Assembly: GCA_022749655.1 (NCBI GenBank)
Contig: CP094243.1
Span: 1,302,001-1,366,000 of the forward strand
Source of the DNA: Xanthomonas phaseoli pv. phaseoli
GTDB lineage: Bacteria; Pseudomonadota; Gammaproteobacteria; Xanthomonadales; Xanthomonadaceae
Direction: 5' to 3'
Length of the DNA stretch: 64,000 nt
The position numbers and the translations under genes are program-made. This document shows, in pieces, positions 18,472 to 29,041 of the stretch (position 1 is its first letter; every line of letters starts with the position of its first letter). Under the pieces are notes generated by a model. The model was given only the letters and a program-made list of their open reading frames with translations, made no database searches and was not told the DNA's origin.

Positions 18472-19290
18472 ATGACCCGCCTGCCCTCCCTGTATATCTC
18501 GCATGGCTCGCCGATGACTGCGCTGCAGCCGGGGCAGGTCGGCGAGCGCCTGGCCGACCTGCGGCACGCGCTGCCGCGGCCGCGTGCCATCGTGGTGGCG
18601 AGCGCGCACTGGCTGGGCCGTCGCCCGCTGGTCAGCGGTGCGTTGCGGCCGCCGACCATTCACGACTTCGGCGGCTTCCCGGCGCCGTTGTATGCGCTGG
18701 ACTATCCGGCGCCCGGCGAGCCGGCATTGGCGCAGCAGATCGTGCGCCGGCTGGAGCAGGCCGGCCTGCATCCGCACCTGGATCCGCAGCGCGGCTTCGA
18801 TCACGGCGTCTGGGTGCCGCTGCGCCTGCTGTATCCGCACGCCGACATCCCGGTAGTGTCGCTGTCGATCCAGCCCGAGCTGGGGCCGGCGCACCAGTTC
18901 GCGATGGGCCGTGCGTTGGCGCCATTGCGCGATGACGGCGTGCTGGTGATCGGCTCGGGCAGCATCACCCACAACCTGCATGACTTCCGCCACGGCTACA
19001 GCACCGAGCGGCAAGCGCCGTACGTGCGGCCCTTCATCGAATGGACCGAACGCAAGCTGCTGGACAACGACATCCCCGCGCTGCTGGACTACCGCCGCCA
19101 GGCGCCGCATGCCGCACGCGCGCATCCCAGCGACGAGCACTGGCTGCCGCTATACGTGGCGATGGGTGCGGCCAGTGATGACCGGCTCGGTGCGCAGCGC
19201 ATCGACGCCGGCATCGATGCGGGTTTCCTGGCCATGGATCTGTATCGCTTCGACGGCCCTGCAGCGGTGGCGGAGCCGGTTGCGGTATAG
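18472..19290 (+). CDS. LigB-type extradiol ring-cleavage dioxygenase (DODA/YgiD family)
   Basis: A 272-residue class III extradiol dioxygenase. Active-site metal ligands are visible in YISHGSPMTALQPG, in IHDFGGFPAPLYALDYPAPG, and in RGFDHGVWVPLRLLYPHAD. GSGSITHNLHDF supplies a further conserved His. Bacterial YgiD opens the ring of L-DOPA; others act on catechols. AAGGAG lies 6 bases before the ATG. It forms a short operon with DoxX under the divergent LysR. The combination suggests a LysR-induced response to a catechol or quinone, perhaps a plant phenolic, which is inference. Confidence 0.9.
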   Translation: MTRLPSLYISHGSPMTALQPGQVGERLADLRHALPRPRAIVVASAHWLGRRPLVSGALRPPTIHDFGGFPAPLYALDYPAPGEPALAQQIVRRLEQAGLHPHLDPQRGFDHGVWVPLRLLYPHADIPVVSLSIQPELGPAHQFAMGRALAPLRDDGVLVIGSGSITHNLHDFRHGYSTERQAPYVRPFIEWTERKLLDNDIPALLDYRRQAPHAARAHPSDEHWLPLYVAMGAASDDRLGAQRIDAGIDAGFLAMDLYRFDGPAAVAEPVAV

Positions 19291-19496
19291 CGCCGAATGC
19301 GGACGTGCGCGCATCGGCAGGTGTGGATCACGTGCAGCGATGCCGAGTGGGGAGAGTGCAGTCGCATGGTCGGCAGGGCAGGGGCATCTGCAGTTGCGAG
19401 CGGCCGGAGCACGCCAATCCGCAGCGCTCTGAAGCATTCACGATCGGGTGCAGGCCAGTCTCATAGGCTGAGACGCCACCGCTGCATGCTGCCCGC

Positions 19497-20740
19497 GTGA
19501 AAATCCTCGACAAGCTCGCCGTCCTCGCCGACGCCGCCAAATACGATGCCTCCTGTGCTTCCAGTGGCGCCAACAAGCGCAACTCGCTGGGCACCGGCGG
19601 CATCGGCAGCACCGAGGGCATGGGCTTCTGCCACTCGTACACGCCCGATGGCAGATGCGTGTCGCTGTTGAAGATCCTGCTGACCAATTTTTGCATCTTC
19701 GACTGCGCGTACTGCGTCAATCGCGTGTCCAGCAACGTGCGCCGTGCGCGCTTCACGCCGGAAGAAGTGGTCACGCTCACGCTGGACTTCTACAAGCGCA
19801 ATTACATCGAAGGCCTGTTCCTGTCCAGCGGCATCATCCGCAATTCCGACTACACCATGGAGCAACTGGTGGAAGTGGCGCGGCAGTTGCGCGAGGTGCA
19901 CCATTTCGCCGGCTATATCCATCTCAAGACCATCCCGGATGCGGCCCCGGAGTTGCTGGCAGCGGCCGGGCGCTATGCCGATCGCTTGAGCATCAATGTG
20001 GAGTTGCCCACCGAGCAGGGCCTGACGCTGCTGGCGCCGGAAAAAGCGTGGGCGGCATCCGCTCGGCGATGGGCGAGCTGCGCTGGCGCATCGAAGAAAA
20101 CCAGCTCGAACGCAAGGCGGAAACGGTGCGCCGCGCCAAGCCGCCACGCTTCGCACCGGCCGGGCAGAGCACGCAGATGATCGTCGGCGCCGACAATGCC
20201 AACGACCGCAGCATTCTGGACACCAGCCACAATCTCTACGGCAATTACCGCATGCGCCGGGTGTACTACTCGGCCTTCAGCCCGATCCCGGATGCCTCGT
20301 CCAAGCTGCCGTTGCAGGCACCGCCCCTGCAGCGCGAGCACCGGCTGTACCAGGCCGACTGGTTGCTGCGTTTCTACGAGTTCAGCGTGGACGAAATTGC
20401 GCCGGCGCAATCCAGCGGCATGCTCGACCTAGACGTGGACCCCAAGCTGGCCTGGGCATTGCGCAACCCGGAGCGGTTTCCGGTGGATCTGAATGCGGCA
20501 CCGCGCGAAATGCTGCTGCGCGTCCCGGGCCTGGGCACGCGTAACGTGGAGCGTCTGTTGTTGTCGCGGCGGCATGCGCGCTTGCGGGTTGGCGACCTGG
20601 CGCGGCTGCGCGTCCCGATGAAAAAGCTGCTGCCGTTCGTGAGCGTGCTCGATCACCATCCGCGTCAGCGCCTGGACGATCCGGTCAGGTTGCGTGCGCA
20701 ATTGGCGCCCGCACCACGGCAGGCGAGTCTGTTTGACTGA
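19497..20740 (+). pseudogene. Radical SAM protein, putative DNA modification/repair (one-base frameshift)
   Basis: About 415 residues when repaired. The radical SAM cluster CxxxCxxC is at Cys66-Cys70-Cys73 (NFCIFDCAYCVNR). The family-specific start (KYDASCASSGANKRN) is present, and a C-terminal helix-hairpin-helix-like segment (FPVDLNAAPREMLLRVPGLG) is typical of DNA-binding members. The frame is lost after LTLLAPEK and resumes one frame over as SVGGIRSAMGELRWRIEENQ; the AAAAA at 20041-20045 probably lost one A. Starts with GTG at 19497. It matches the family routinely found next to DUF4130-UdgX proteins, as it is here. The reaction is not known. Confidence 0.86.
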
Positions 20741-21231
20741 GGTGTGGGCAGGATGAGCGTGCGATGTTGCGCGTGATGCTTGCTGCGGTTGAAGGGAGTG
20801 GGTGCTGAGCACAGGGCACAACAAGCGCAGGGCACAACAAGTGCAAGGCTTTCGCACCTTCGGCGCGAGTGACCTTGTCTTGGCAAAAGTCACCAACACC
20901 GTCGTCGCCGACGCGATCCGGTGCGATACAGTCGCACCGGTTCCCTGCGCTCTTCGCCACGCGCGGCACGGCGCCCAAACTCGCTTCGCCCAGACAAGGT
21001 GCCTCTTCGGCCGTGCATGACTGCGGTGTCCGGCTCGCTTTGAGGCGACAGGGTGAAGCAGGAGCAACAGCAACAGTGGCCAGTTTTGCTTGCTGCAGCT
21101 GCCGCAAGCAGGGTGGGGCGGTAAAAGCACCCATCGAAACAGCAGCAGTAATACCTCCAGTAGGATCGATAGCAGTCGTAAGACGGTAGTGACGGTGGTG
21201 GTGTTCGTCTTTGTGGGAGTGTAGTGGAGCG
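20741..21231. other. Intergenic with low-complexity sequence
   Basis: 490 bases between the radical SAM and UdgX genes. It contains two tandem copies of a 16-base unit CAGGGCACAACAAG(C/T)G at 20812-20843 and CAG/CAA-type triplets around 21055-21155. No gene seen. Its length argues that the UdgX gene may have its own promoter. Confidence 0.45.
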
Positions 21232-22667
21232 ATGTTCAGCGCCGAGGTGGAACCCGCGTGGAGTTTTGAAGCATGGCGTGCATTGGCGCGGGCAGGCTGG
21301 TGTGCGCAGGTGGAGCCGGACGATGTGGCCTGGAATGGCGGGGCGCAGGGCGGCTTGTTGATGGGGCAGGGACTGTTGGCATTGCCGGCCGTGGCGCCAC
21401 CACCGCGGGTCTCTGCAGATTTCATGCAGCTGGCGGCCTCGGTGCTGTGTCACCGCGACCCGCAACGGCACGCCGTGTTGTATCGCTTGCTGTGGCGCGT
21501 TGCCTCTGGGGAAAAAGCCTTGCTGGAGCGCGCCACCGATGTGGATGTGCACCGGCTACGGCAATGGCAAAAAGCGGTGCAGCGCGATACCCACAAGATG
21601 AAGGCCTTCGTGCGCTTTCGTCGCCTGCCCGGGGAAGAAGAAGACTTCGTGTCCTGGTTCGAGCCCGAGCACTGGATCGTGGATCGCGTGGCGCCGTTTT
21701 TGCGCGCCGGTTTGCCGGCATGCGCTGGGCGATCCTGACCCCGTACCGCAGCGTGCGATGGGATGGGCAGGCGTTGACCTTCGGCGAAGGCGCGGTGCGC
21801 ACCCAGGTACCCGCCGACGATGCGCAGGAGACGCTCTGGCGCACGTACTACGCGCATATCTTCAACCCGGCGCGGCTCAACCCGACCATGATGCGGCAGG
21901 AAATGCCGCAGAAATACTGGAAGAACCTGCCCGAAGCCACGCTGTTGCCGGAGCTGATCCGCGATGCCGGCGTGCGTGTGCGCGAGATGGCCGAACGCGC
22001 GCCCGAGCCGGTACGGCGGCGGGTGCCGGCGGCACCTGCGCCGTTGCCGGAAGTGGCAACCCAAAGCCTGGCGCAGTTGCGCACTGCCGCACGCGATTGC
22101 CGGCGTTGCGAACTGTGGCAGCCGGCAACGCAAACGGTGTTCGGCGAAGGACCCGACGATGCGTCGGTGATGGTGATCGGCGAGCAGCCGGGCGATGAAG
22201 AGGACTTGAGCGGTCGTCCGTTCGTCGGGCCCGCCGGGCGCCTGTTCAACATGGCGTTGGGCGAGCTGGGTGTGGACCGCGAGAAGTTCTACGTCACCAA
22301 TGCGGTCAAGCATTTTCGTTTCGAGCAGCGCGGCAAACGGCGGCTGCATCGCAATCCGGAGCGCACCCATGTGCAGGCCTGCAGCGGGTGGTTGCAGGCC
22401 GAACGGGCGCAATTGCGTCCGGCGCAGGTCGTCTGCCTGGGCGCGACTGCGGCGCAAGCCGTGTTGGGAAGCCGCTTCCGATTGATGCAGCAACGCGGGC
22501 AGTGGCAGCGCCTGGACGACGGCACGCCGGTATTGACCACGGTGCATCCGTCCTGGGTATTGCGCCAGCCATCGACGGATGCGCGCGAAGAAGGGTATCG
22601 CGGATTTGTCGAAGATCTCCGTCGGTTGCTGGATCCACCGCCGCCGTCCAGCGATCAGTCGAGATAG
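21232..22667 (+). pseudogene. DUF4130-UdgX fusion uracil-DNA-binding protein (one-base frameshift)
   Basis: About 478 residues after repair. The N-terminal half is DUF4130 (LYRLLWRVASGEKALLERAT, DTHKMKAFVRFRRLPGEEED, DRVAPF, then FARRFAGMRWAILTPYRSVR, PQKYWKNLPEA). The C-terminal half is a UDG-superfamily UdgX domain: four cysteines in CRRCELW-type spacing for a 4Fe-4S cluster, GEQPGDEEDLSGRPFVGPAG, and KRRLHR with His at about 373. In UdgX that His forms a covalent bond with the abasic site after uracil removal. The frame breaks at TTTTT 21697-21701, where one T is probably missing. The ATG at 21232 has GGAG only 2 bases upstream, so the exact start is unsure. It pairs functionally with the upstream radical SAM gene. 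Confidence 0.86.
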
Positions 22668-22773
22668 GGAAATAGCGCGCCACACGGGCAAAAAATACGC
22701 GTGCAAGGGCACGCGCACGGTGTCGGAGAATCGGGACACCAAGCGGAGCCACCGGCAGGCCGGTCACTCCCTC

Positions 22774-22791
22774 ACCGCCGTTTGGCGGTTT
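22774..22791 (+). terminator. Short hairpin downstream of UdgX
   Basis: ACCGCC and GGCGGT around a GTTT loop, followed by TTGATT. A weak terminator candidate about 110 bases past the stop. Confidence 0.4.
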
Positions 22792-23087
22792 GATTGCGAC
22801 CGCTGGAGGCTGGCTCGCGCGACGTACAGCATGATCGAACCACGCCTTGCCTGTGCTGGTGCGCTCGCAGATCAACGGCCATCCACTGCAGATCCGTGGC
22901 ACGGCATTGCTGATCAACTAGCGACAAACAGAACCGACCGGACAGTCGTCAGGCGCTGCCTCCTGGCAGGCAACGTGTGTGTCGATGTCGAGCAATGTCT
23001 GCGTTTGACAAGCGCTCGCCGCGTCGACGGCCAATGTCTTCAAAAATAGCGCCTCCCATGCCTTGACGCGCTGCATGAAAGCGCTGC

Positions 23088-23121
23088 GCCATCGGCGGAA
23101 AAATCGCATTCCGCCGATGGC
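23088..23121 (-). terminator. Hairpin downstream of the fasciclin gene
   Basis: Thirteen-base perfect arms (GCCATCGGCGGAA and complement) around an 8-base loop, about 50 bases past the stop of the minus-strand gene. Confidence 0.6.
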
Positions 23122-23168
23122 AGTGTGCGTGCGTCAGCAACGACGCGTCGCGGTACGACTGCAGGCCA

Positions 23169-23726
23169 TTACGGCATCAGCACCTTGTCCACCACGTGGA
23201 TCACGCCATTGCTCTGGATCACGTCGGCGATGGTGACGTTGGCGGTGTTGCCCTTGACGTCGGTGATGGTGACCTTCTTGCCATTGAGCTTGGCGGTCAG
23301 CGGCTCGCCCTGCACGGTAGTCAGCGTGGCGCTACCGCCACCGGCCTTGATCTTGGCGATCAGCGAGGCCGCATCCACCTTGCCCGGCACCACGTGATAG
23401 GTGAGCACCTTGGTCAGCGTCGCCTTGGATTCGGGCTTCAGCAAGGTATCGACGGTGCCGGCGGGCAGTGCCGAGAAGGCCGCGTTGGTCGGTGCGAACA
23501 CGGTGAACGGGCCCGGGCCCTTCAGCGTGTCGACCAGGCCGGCGGCTTTGACGGCAGCGACCAGCGTGGTGTGATCCTTGGAGTTGACCGCGTTGTCGAC
23601 GATGTCCTTGGTCGCCAGCATCGGCGCGCCGCCAACGGTCGGATTGGACGCCGCATAGGCGGGGGCCAAGGCGCTGCTCAGGGCAATGGCGGTGGCAACG
23701 GCAAGCGACTGGAATGAAGTCTTCAT
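23169..23726 (-). CDS. Secreted fasciclin-domain (FAS1) protein
   Basis: A 185-residue exported protein. MKTSFQSLAVATAIALSSAL with AYAAS is a Sec signal peptide cut near residue 25. The rest is one FAS1 domain: KDIVDNAVNSKDHTTLVAAV, the H1 motif GPFTVFAPTNAAFSALPAGT, YHVVPGKVDAASL, and the H2 motif NGVIHVVDKVLMP. FAS1 domains mediate adhesion in the envelope or matrix; the bacterial role is often unknown. The start at 23726 is fixed by the signal peptide; AAGGA lies about 11 bases upstream. It is divergent from the antiporter gene by about 700 bases. Confidence 0.92.
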   Translation of the reverse strand: MKTSFQSLAVATAIALSSALAPAYAASNPTVGGAPMLATKDIVDNAVNSKDHTTLVAAVKAAGLVDTLKGPGPFTVFAPTNAAFSALPAGTVDTLLKPESKATLTKVLTYHVVPGKVDAASLIAKIKAGGGSATLTTVQGEPLTAKLNGKKVTITDVKGNTANVTIADVIQSNGVIHVVDKVLMP

Positions 23727-24423
23727 GAGGCATCGATCCTTTTGGGTTAGCGATCGCCTGGATGGCGACCGTAGCGTCAATACGCGCCTGCGAAACGACC
23801 GGATGCATCACGCTGTTTTGACATTCATCACCGCGTTTGGCGTGGTGAGGGTGGCGTCATAGGTGACGGCTGCACGACTGGCCACGAACGACGCGATACG
23901 ACACCGGTCGTGGCATCCGGCATGCGCTGGTGCGTCGTTGTAAATGCAGGGCGATGCTCGTGGCGTTGGAGCGAGCAGCAAGGGGGAGCAATGCCCCATC
24001 CATGCCCCGGCTCGACATGCCCTCGGCTCGATCGGATCCGGTGACCATGCGCCCTCCGGCCGCCGCAGACAGGCCTGTGTCCAAAACGCTGGGCGTAGTT
24101 GCGGAGCCACCAGTGCGTTGTCGCAGCGTTTCGTCATCGATCGGGCCGCGGCAGCTCTCCATCGCGTCGATGCGCTATCGGCTTGCCGCAGGACGCGCGC
24201 CTGAAGCGCGCCACTGCGCCTGTCTCCATTCGCCAGCGTATCGGACGCCGGGCAATTGAACCGAACCGCAACAGTCGTATCGCATCGCCTCACTTGCCAA
24301 GGTGCGAGGCAATGCAGTGGTTTTCATCACCGGGTGCAACACGGTATGGTCCGGTAGGTGCGTTGTTGTGCGTCGCAATATGCGATGCCGCACGTGCGGC
24401 CGTTCTTTCATTCCGGGTTCTTC
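23727..24423. other. Long divergent intergenic region
   Basis: About 700 bases between the fasciclin gene and the antiporter. Open frames up to 161 codons on the minus strand carry Cys/Arg-rich nonsense with no family signal. Promoters for both genes should be here. Confidence 0.35.
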
Positions 24424-26061
24424 ATGCATTCGATCGATGTCGTCCTCGCCATGTTGCTGGCGGTCGCGGCCAGCGGTTACCTGATCCGCATCCTGCCGTT
24501 TTCGCTGCCGTTGCCGTTGGTGCAGATCGCGCTGGGCGCGGTGGTCTCCGGCGTGTTCGATGCGGGGCACGAGCTGGAACCGGAGCTGTTCTTCCTGTTG
24601 TTCCTGCCGCCACTGCTGTTTCTGGATGGCTGGCGCATTCCCAAACAAGGCCTGTTCCGCGACAAGGCGGCCATTCTGGAACTGGCGTTGGGGCTGGTCA
24701 TCTTCACCGTGATTGGTGCCGGCTTCTTCATTCATTGGCTGATACCGGCGATGCCGCTGGCGGTTGCATTCGCGCTGGCGGCGATCATTTCGCCGACCGA
24801 CCCGGTAGCGGTGTCCTCGATCGCTTCCAAGGTGCCGATCCCCAAGCGCCTGATGCACATCCTGGAAGGCGAGTCGCTGCTCAACGACGCCTCGGGCCTG
24901 GTGTGTTTCCAGTTCGCGGTGGCGGCGGTGCTGACCGGCACCTTCTCGGTGGCGGCCGCTTCGCTGACCTTCCTGTGGGTGGCGCTGGCCGGCCTGGCCC
25001 TGGGCGTGGCGACGACCTTCGGGTTGAGCCGCATCCAGGCCTGGATCTGGCGGCATTTCGGCGAGGAGCCCGGTTCGGCGATCCTGGTCAACCTGCTCAC
25101 CCCATTTGCCGCGTATCTGCTGGCCGAAGCATTCCACGCCTCCGGCATCCTGGCCGCAGTGGCTGCCGGCATCACCATGAGCTACGTGGAAATGGCCGGC
25201 AATGCGCCGGGCAATATGCGCCTGCAGCGTTCGGCGGTGTGGGACACGGTGCAGTTCACCTTCAACGGCATCATCTTCGTGTTGCTGGGCGAGCAGTTGC
25301 CGGGCATCCTGGACGGTGCGGTGCGCAGCGTGCAGGAGGCCGGGCACCTCAATCCGTGGTGGCTGGCGGTGTATGTGGCCACCATCAGTCTCAGCCTGAT
25401 GGCCTTGCGGTTTGTGTGGGTGTTCCTGTCGTTGCACTGGAACATCTTCAAGGCGCAGCGGCGTGGGGAAGCGCATGTCAGCCCGCCGTGGCGCATCGTG
25501 GTGGCGGTGTCGCTGGCCGGCGTGCGCGGTGCGATCACCCTGGCCGGCGTGCTCACGCTGCCGTTGATGCTGGAAGACGGCTCGCCCTTTCCGGCCCGCC
25601 AGCTGGCGATCTTCCTGGCGGCCTCGGTCATCCTGGTGTCGTTGCTGGTGGCCAGCGTCGCGTTGCCGCGGCTGCTGCGCGGCCTGGAGCTGCTCGAAGA
25701 AGAAGACGAGCAGCTCAAGGAAGACCTGGCCGTCAAGGCCGCTTCGCAGGCGGCGCTGGATGCAGTGGAAAAGCTGCGCCAGCGGCTGGTGGAAGACAGC
25801 AAGCATGCCGAGCGCTACAACGCGGCGGCCAACCAGGTGAGCCAGCGCTATCAGCGCAAGCTTGGTGCGGTGGACATGGCCGAGACCGATCCGGAAGAGG
25901 CGGTGGCCTACGAAAAGGCGCTGCGCCAGTTTCGCCATGCGGCCCTGGTGGCCGAGCGCAATGAGCTGTTCAAGCTGGCGCGACGGCGCGAGATTTCCGA
26001 CGACCTGTCGCGACGGCTGGTGCGCAATCTGGATCTGATCGAGTCGCGCAAGCGCGCTTGA
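24424..26061 (+). CDS. CPA1-family Na+/H+ antiporter
   Basis: A 545-residue inner-membrane cation/proton antiporter. Twelve or so hydrophobic segments begin with MHSIDVVLAMLLAVAASGYL. The family motif FFLLFLPPLLFLDGWRIPK and the ion-binding SPTDPVAVSSIA with LEGESLLNDASGLV are present, and GVRGAITLAGVLTLPL near residue 365. A cytoplasmic tail of about 120 residues is strongly charged and helical (LELLEEEDEQLKEDL onward). It uses the proton gradient to expel Na+ or K+ and helps control pH. The ATG at 24424 is chosen because the upstream in-frame ATG gives a poor extension; no strong ribosome site precedes either. Confidence 0.92.
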   Translation: MHSIDVVLAMLLAVAASGYLIRILPFSLPLPLVQIALGAVVSGVFDAGHELEPELFFLLFLPPLLFLDGWRIPKQGLFRDKAAILELALGLVIFTVIGAGFFIHWLIPAMPLAVAFALAAIISPTDPVAVSSIASKVPIPKRLMHILEGESLLNDASGLVCFQFAVAAVLTGTFSVAAASLTFLWVALAGLALGVATTFGLSRIQAWIWRHFGEEPGSAILVNLLTPFAAYLLAEAFHASGILAAVAAGITMSYVEMAGNAPGNMRLQRSAVWDTVQFTFNGIIFVLLGEQLPGILDGAVRSVQEAGHLNPWWLAVYVATISLSLMALRFVWVFLSLHWNIFKAQRRGEAHVSPPWRIVVAVSLAGVRGAITLAGVLTLPLMLEDGSPFPARQLAIFLAASVILVSLLVASVALPRLLRGLELLEEEDEQLKEDLAVKAASQAALDAVEKLRQRLVEDSKHAERYNAAANQVSQRYQRKLGAVDMAETDPEEAVAYEKALRQFRHAALVAERNELFKLARRREISDDLSRRLVRNLDLIESRKRA

Positions 26062-26076
26062 GCGCGCTTAGGCGCG

Positions 26077-26097
26077 GGGATTAGGAATCGGGAATCG
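26077..26097 (+). repeat. GGGAATCGGGAATC-type intergenic repeat
   Basis: Reads GGGATTAGGAATCGGGAATC. It is one of six related clusters in the window (also 29597, 29872, 35222, 59174, 59297), all at gene ends. Confidence 0.65.
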
Positions 26098-26132
26098 TAA
26101 AAGCAAAAGCCTGGGCGATAACAGCGGCTGCC

Positions 26133-26156
26133 GTAGGAGCGCGCCTGGGCGCGACC
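26133..26156 (+). repeat. REP-like GTAG-headed hairpin
   Basis: GTAGGAGCGCGCC then TGG then GCGCGACC-like complement. The GTAG head plus imperfect stem is the form of REP sequences mobilised by REP-associated (RAYT) transposases in related genera. Single copy here. Confidence 0.4.
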
Positions 26157-26492
26157 GGGCTGTCTCGATACGCGTCCAGGGGCGGCCGGCTCGGGAATCG
26201 GAACTCGTAGCGGCCGGGGCTATGACCACGGCTGCGGTAGCGGCTGATCCAGGCGCGAGAGGTGTTCTCTGGATGGCCCCGTTGCGCCAAGGTGCGCTGC
26301 GATGACACCGCGCCGCTAGGATGCAAGCAGCGCGGCCCTTGAGCGGACGCGATGCGCAAGCTGCGGGTCTTGTCCGTTAGCAGCAGGCAGCAGGCAAACC
26401 AATGGGTCGGGAGACACCATCCCACCAGACCCCCTCCCATCGTCACGGCACGCGGCCTACCCTGTGGCGCTCATCGTTGCCGTGCACAGCCC

Positions 26493-27433
<941 letters not shown>

Positions 27434-27437
<4 letters not shown>

Positions 27438-28195
27438 ACCTGCATGCGATTGCGGCGATCTACCGGTTCGAGATGGCGCGCGCCTTCCGCACGCTGACCC
27501 AGTCGATCGCCTCGCCGGTGTTGTCGACCTCGCTGTACTTCGTTGTGTTCGGCGCGGCGATCGGTTCGCGCATGGGCGATATCGACGGCATCAGCTACGG
27601 CGCCTTCATCATTCCCGGCCTGGTGATGTTGTCGCTGCTCAACGAAAGCATTTCTAACGCCTCGTTCGGCATCTACATGCCGCGCTGGGCCGGCACCATC
27701 TACGAGGTGCTGTCCGCGCCGGTGGCGTGGTGGGAAATCGTGATCGGCTACGTGGGCGCGGCGGCGACCAAGTCGGTAATGCTGGGGCTATTGATCCTGC
27801 TCACCGCGCGGCTGTTCGTGCCGTACGAGATCGCCCACCCGGTGTGGATGCTGGGCTTTCTGGTGCTCACCGCGCTGACCTTCAGCCTGTTCGGTTTCAT
27901 CATCGGCATCTGGGCCGATGGCTTCGAGAAACTGCAGGTGATTCCGCTAATGGTGGTGACGCCGCTGACCTTCCTGGGCGGCAGTTTCTATTCGATCAAC
28001 ATGCTGCCGCCGTTGTGGCAGAAGGTCACGCTGTTCAACCCGGTGGTGTACCTGATCAGCGGCTTCCGCTGGAGTTTCTACGGCAAGGCCGACGTGCACA
28101 TCGCGGTGAGCACCGGCATGACGTTCCTGTTCCTGCTGGTGTGCCTGGGCGTGGTGGCGGCGATCTTCCGCAGCGGCTATCGGCTCAAGGCGTGA
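27434..28195 (+). CDS. ABC-2 type exporter, permease (YadH-like)
   Basis: A 253-residue membrane subunit with six hydrophobic segments. The N-terminus [20 protein letters not shown] is followed by [20 protein letters not shown]. The ABC-2 signature lies near the end ([20 protein letters not shown], then [16 protein letters not shown]). It pairs with the overlapping ATPase; two copies of each should form the exporter. Length and motifs fit YadH. Substrate not assignable. Confidence 0.92.
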
Positions 28196-28606
28196 GTGGT
28201 GAAGGCAGTGGTGTTTGTCGCCGCAGTCTGGTGGATGCGGCCAGGGGTCCAGGTCGAACGGTGAGCGAGGCAGGGCACGGTGCCCTCACCGCTCGCGGGA
28301 CACGTCGCAAGTACGTCCATGTGGGCTCGGGTGGCATCCATGCCGCCACACGGTTCCGCAAGCGGGGAGGGCACCGCGCTGGAAAGTTACTCGATTGCTT
28401 TGTTTGAACCCTGCGCACCGACACTCTCGACAGGTGCTTGCCCGCCTATCGTCGCCGGATCTTACGCGGCATGGATGCCGCGTAAGAGCATGTAAGGACA
28501 TACCTGCAGCGTGTCCGGCGATGGTGAGCGGGCAAGGCCCCTGCAGCAAGCTCGTCGCTCAGCAGCTCTGCCATGGGACAGCGTAAAGTCGTCTTGTCAG
28601 CCGCTC
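28196..28606. other. Convergent intergenic region with hairpins
   Basis: 410 bases between the ABC permease and the DUF3297 gene. It holds two inverted repeats (AGGGCAC-G-GTGCCCT near 28273-28287, and 28461-28486). No gene seen. Confidence 0.45.
28461..28486. repeat. Perfect 12-base inverted repeat with 2-base spacer
   Basis: CTTACGCGGCAT, GG, then the exact complement. The loop is too short for a good terminator, so a cruciform, a protein site or a remnant repeat is more likely. Confidence 0.5.
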
Positions 28607-28873
28607 TTACTCGGCAGCCGGTTTGGCGCCGGCTTTGGTGTCCAGGTAATAGGCCACCACCTCGCCCTTGATCTTCATCGTCATCGGGTTGCCACGACGG
28701 TCGCGCGCCTTGCCGACCTGCACCTTGATCCAGCCTTCGCTGACCGAGTATTCCTCCACGTTGTCGCGTTCGATGCCGTTGAAGCGCACGCCGACGCCGC
28801 GGTTGAGGGCATCGGCGTTATGGAACGGGCTGCGTGCGTCGATGGCCAGGTGATCGGGAGGGGTATCGCTCAT
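28607..28873 (-). CDS. DUF3297 family protein
   Basis: An 88-residue cytosolic protein. The family start MSDTPPDHLAIDARSPFHNA and core GVRFNGIERDNVEEYSVSEG, then VGKARDRRGNPMTMKIKGEV, are clear. It is widespread in proteobacteria, including xanthomonads, and its function is unknown. The sequence predicts a small beta-rich fold with a basic loop. It stands alone, convergent to the ABC exporter operon. No ribosome site stands out before the ATG. Confidence 0.85.
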   Translation of the reverse strand: MSDTPPDHLAIDARSPFHNADALNRGVGVRFNGIERDNVEEYSVSEGWIKVQVGKARDRRGNPMTMKIKGEVVAYYLDTKAGAKPAAE

Positions 28874-29041
28874 GGGAAAGGCGGCGTCATGGCGGCCTGG
28901 ATAGCCGTCTTCGGCCGCACAGGATACGGGCCTGCGCCGGGAAGACCAGCCCCGGCGACGCAGCGACGTGCGCTCATCGGTTTGCTTGCGCGCCGTCAGG
29001 CCTCACACTTCCGACCCTGCACTCCAGCAAACGAGACCGCA

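Larger units (their letters stand above)
22668..23168. other. Convergent intergenic region
   Basis: 500 bases between UdgX and the fasciclin gene, with a hairpin near each gene end and no supported coding sequence. Confidence 0.4.
26062..26492. other. Intergenic with short repeats
   Basis: 430 bases upstream of the ABC exporter genes. It holds a GGAATCGGGAATC-type repeat (26077-26097) and a GTAG-headed REP-like hairpin (26133-26156). No gene seen. Confidence 0.5.

Noticed and set aside
20041..20045. Programmed ribosomal frameshifting at A and T runs (also 21697 and 14336)
   Set aside because: The same type of break occurs at C and G runs and in many unrelated genes, with no downstream stem or upstream Shine-Dalgarno pattern in common.
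24099..25964. 621-codon open frame over the antiporter
   Set aside because: It is a shifted frame of the antiporter gene, which has full family motifs in its own frame.
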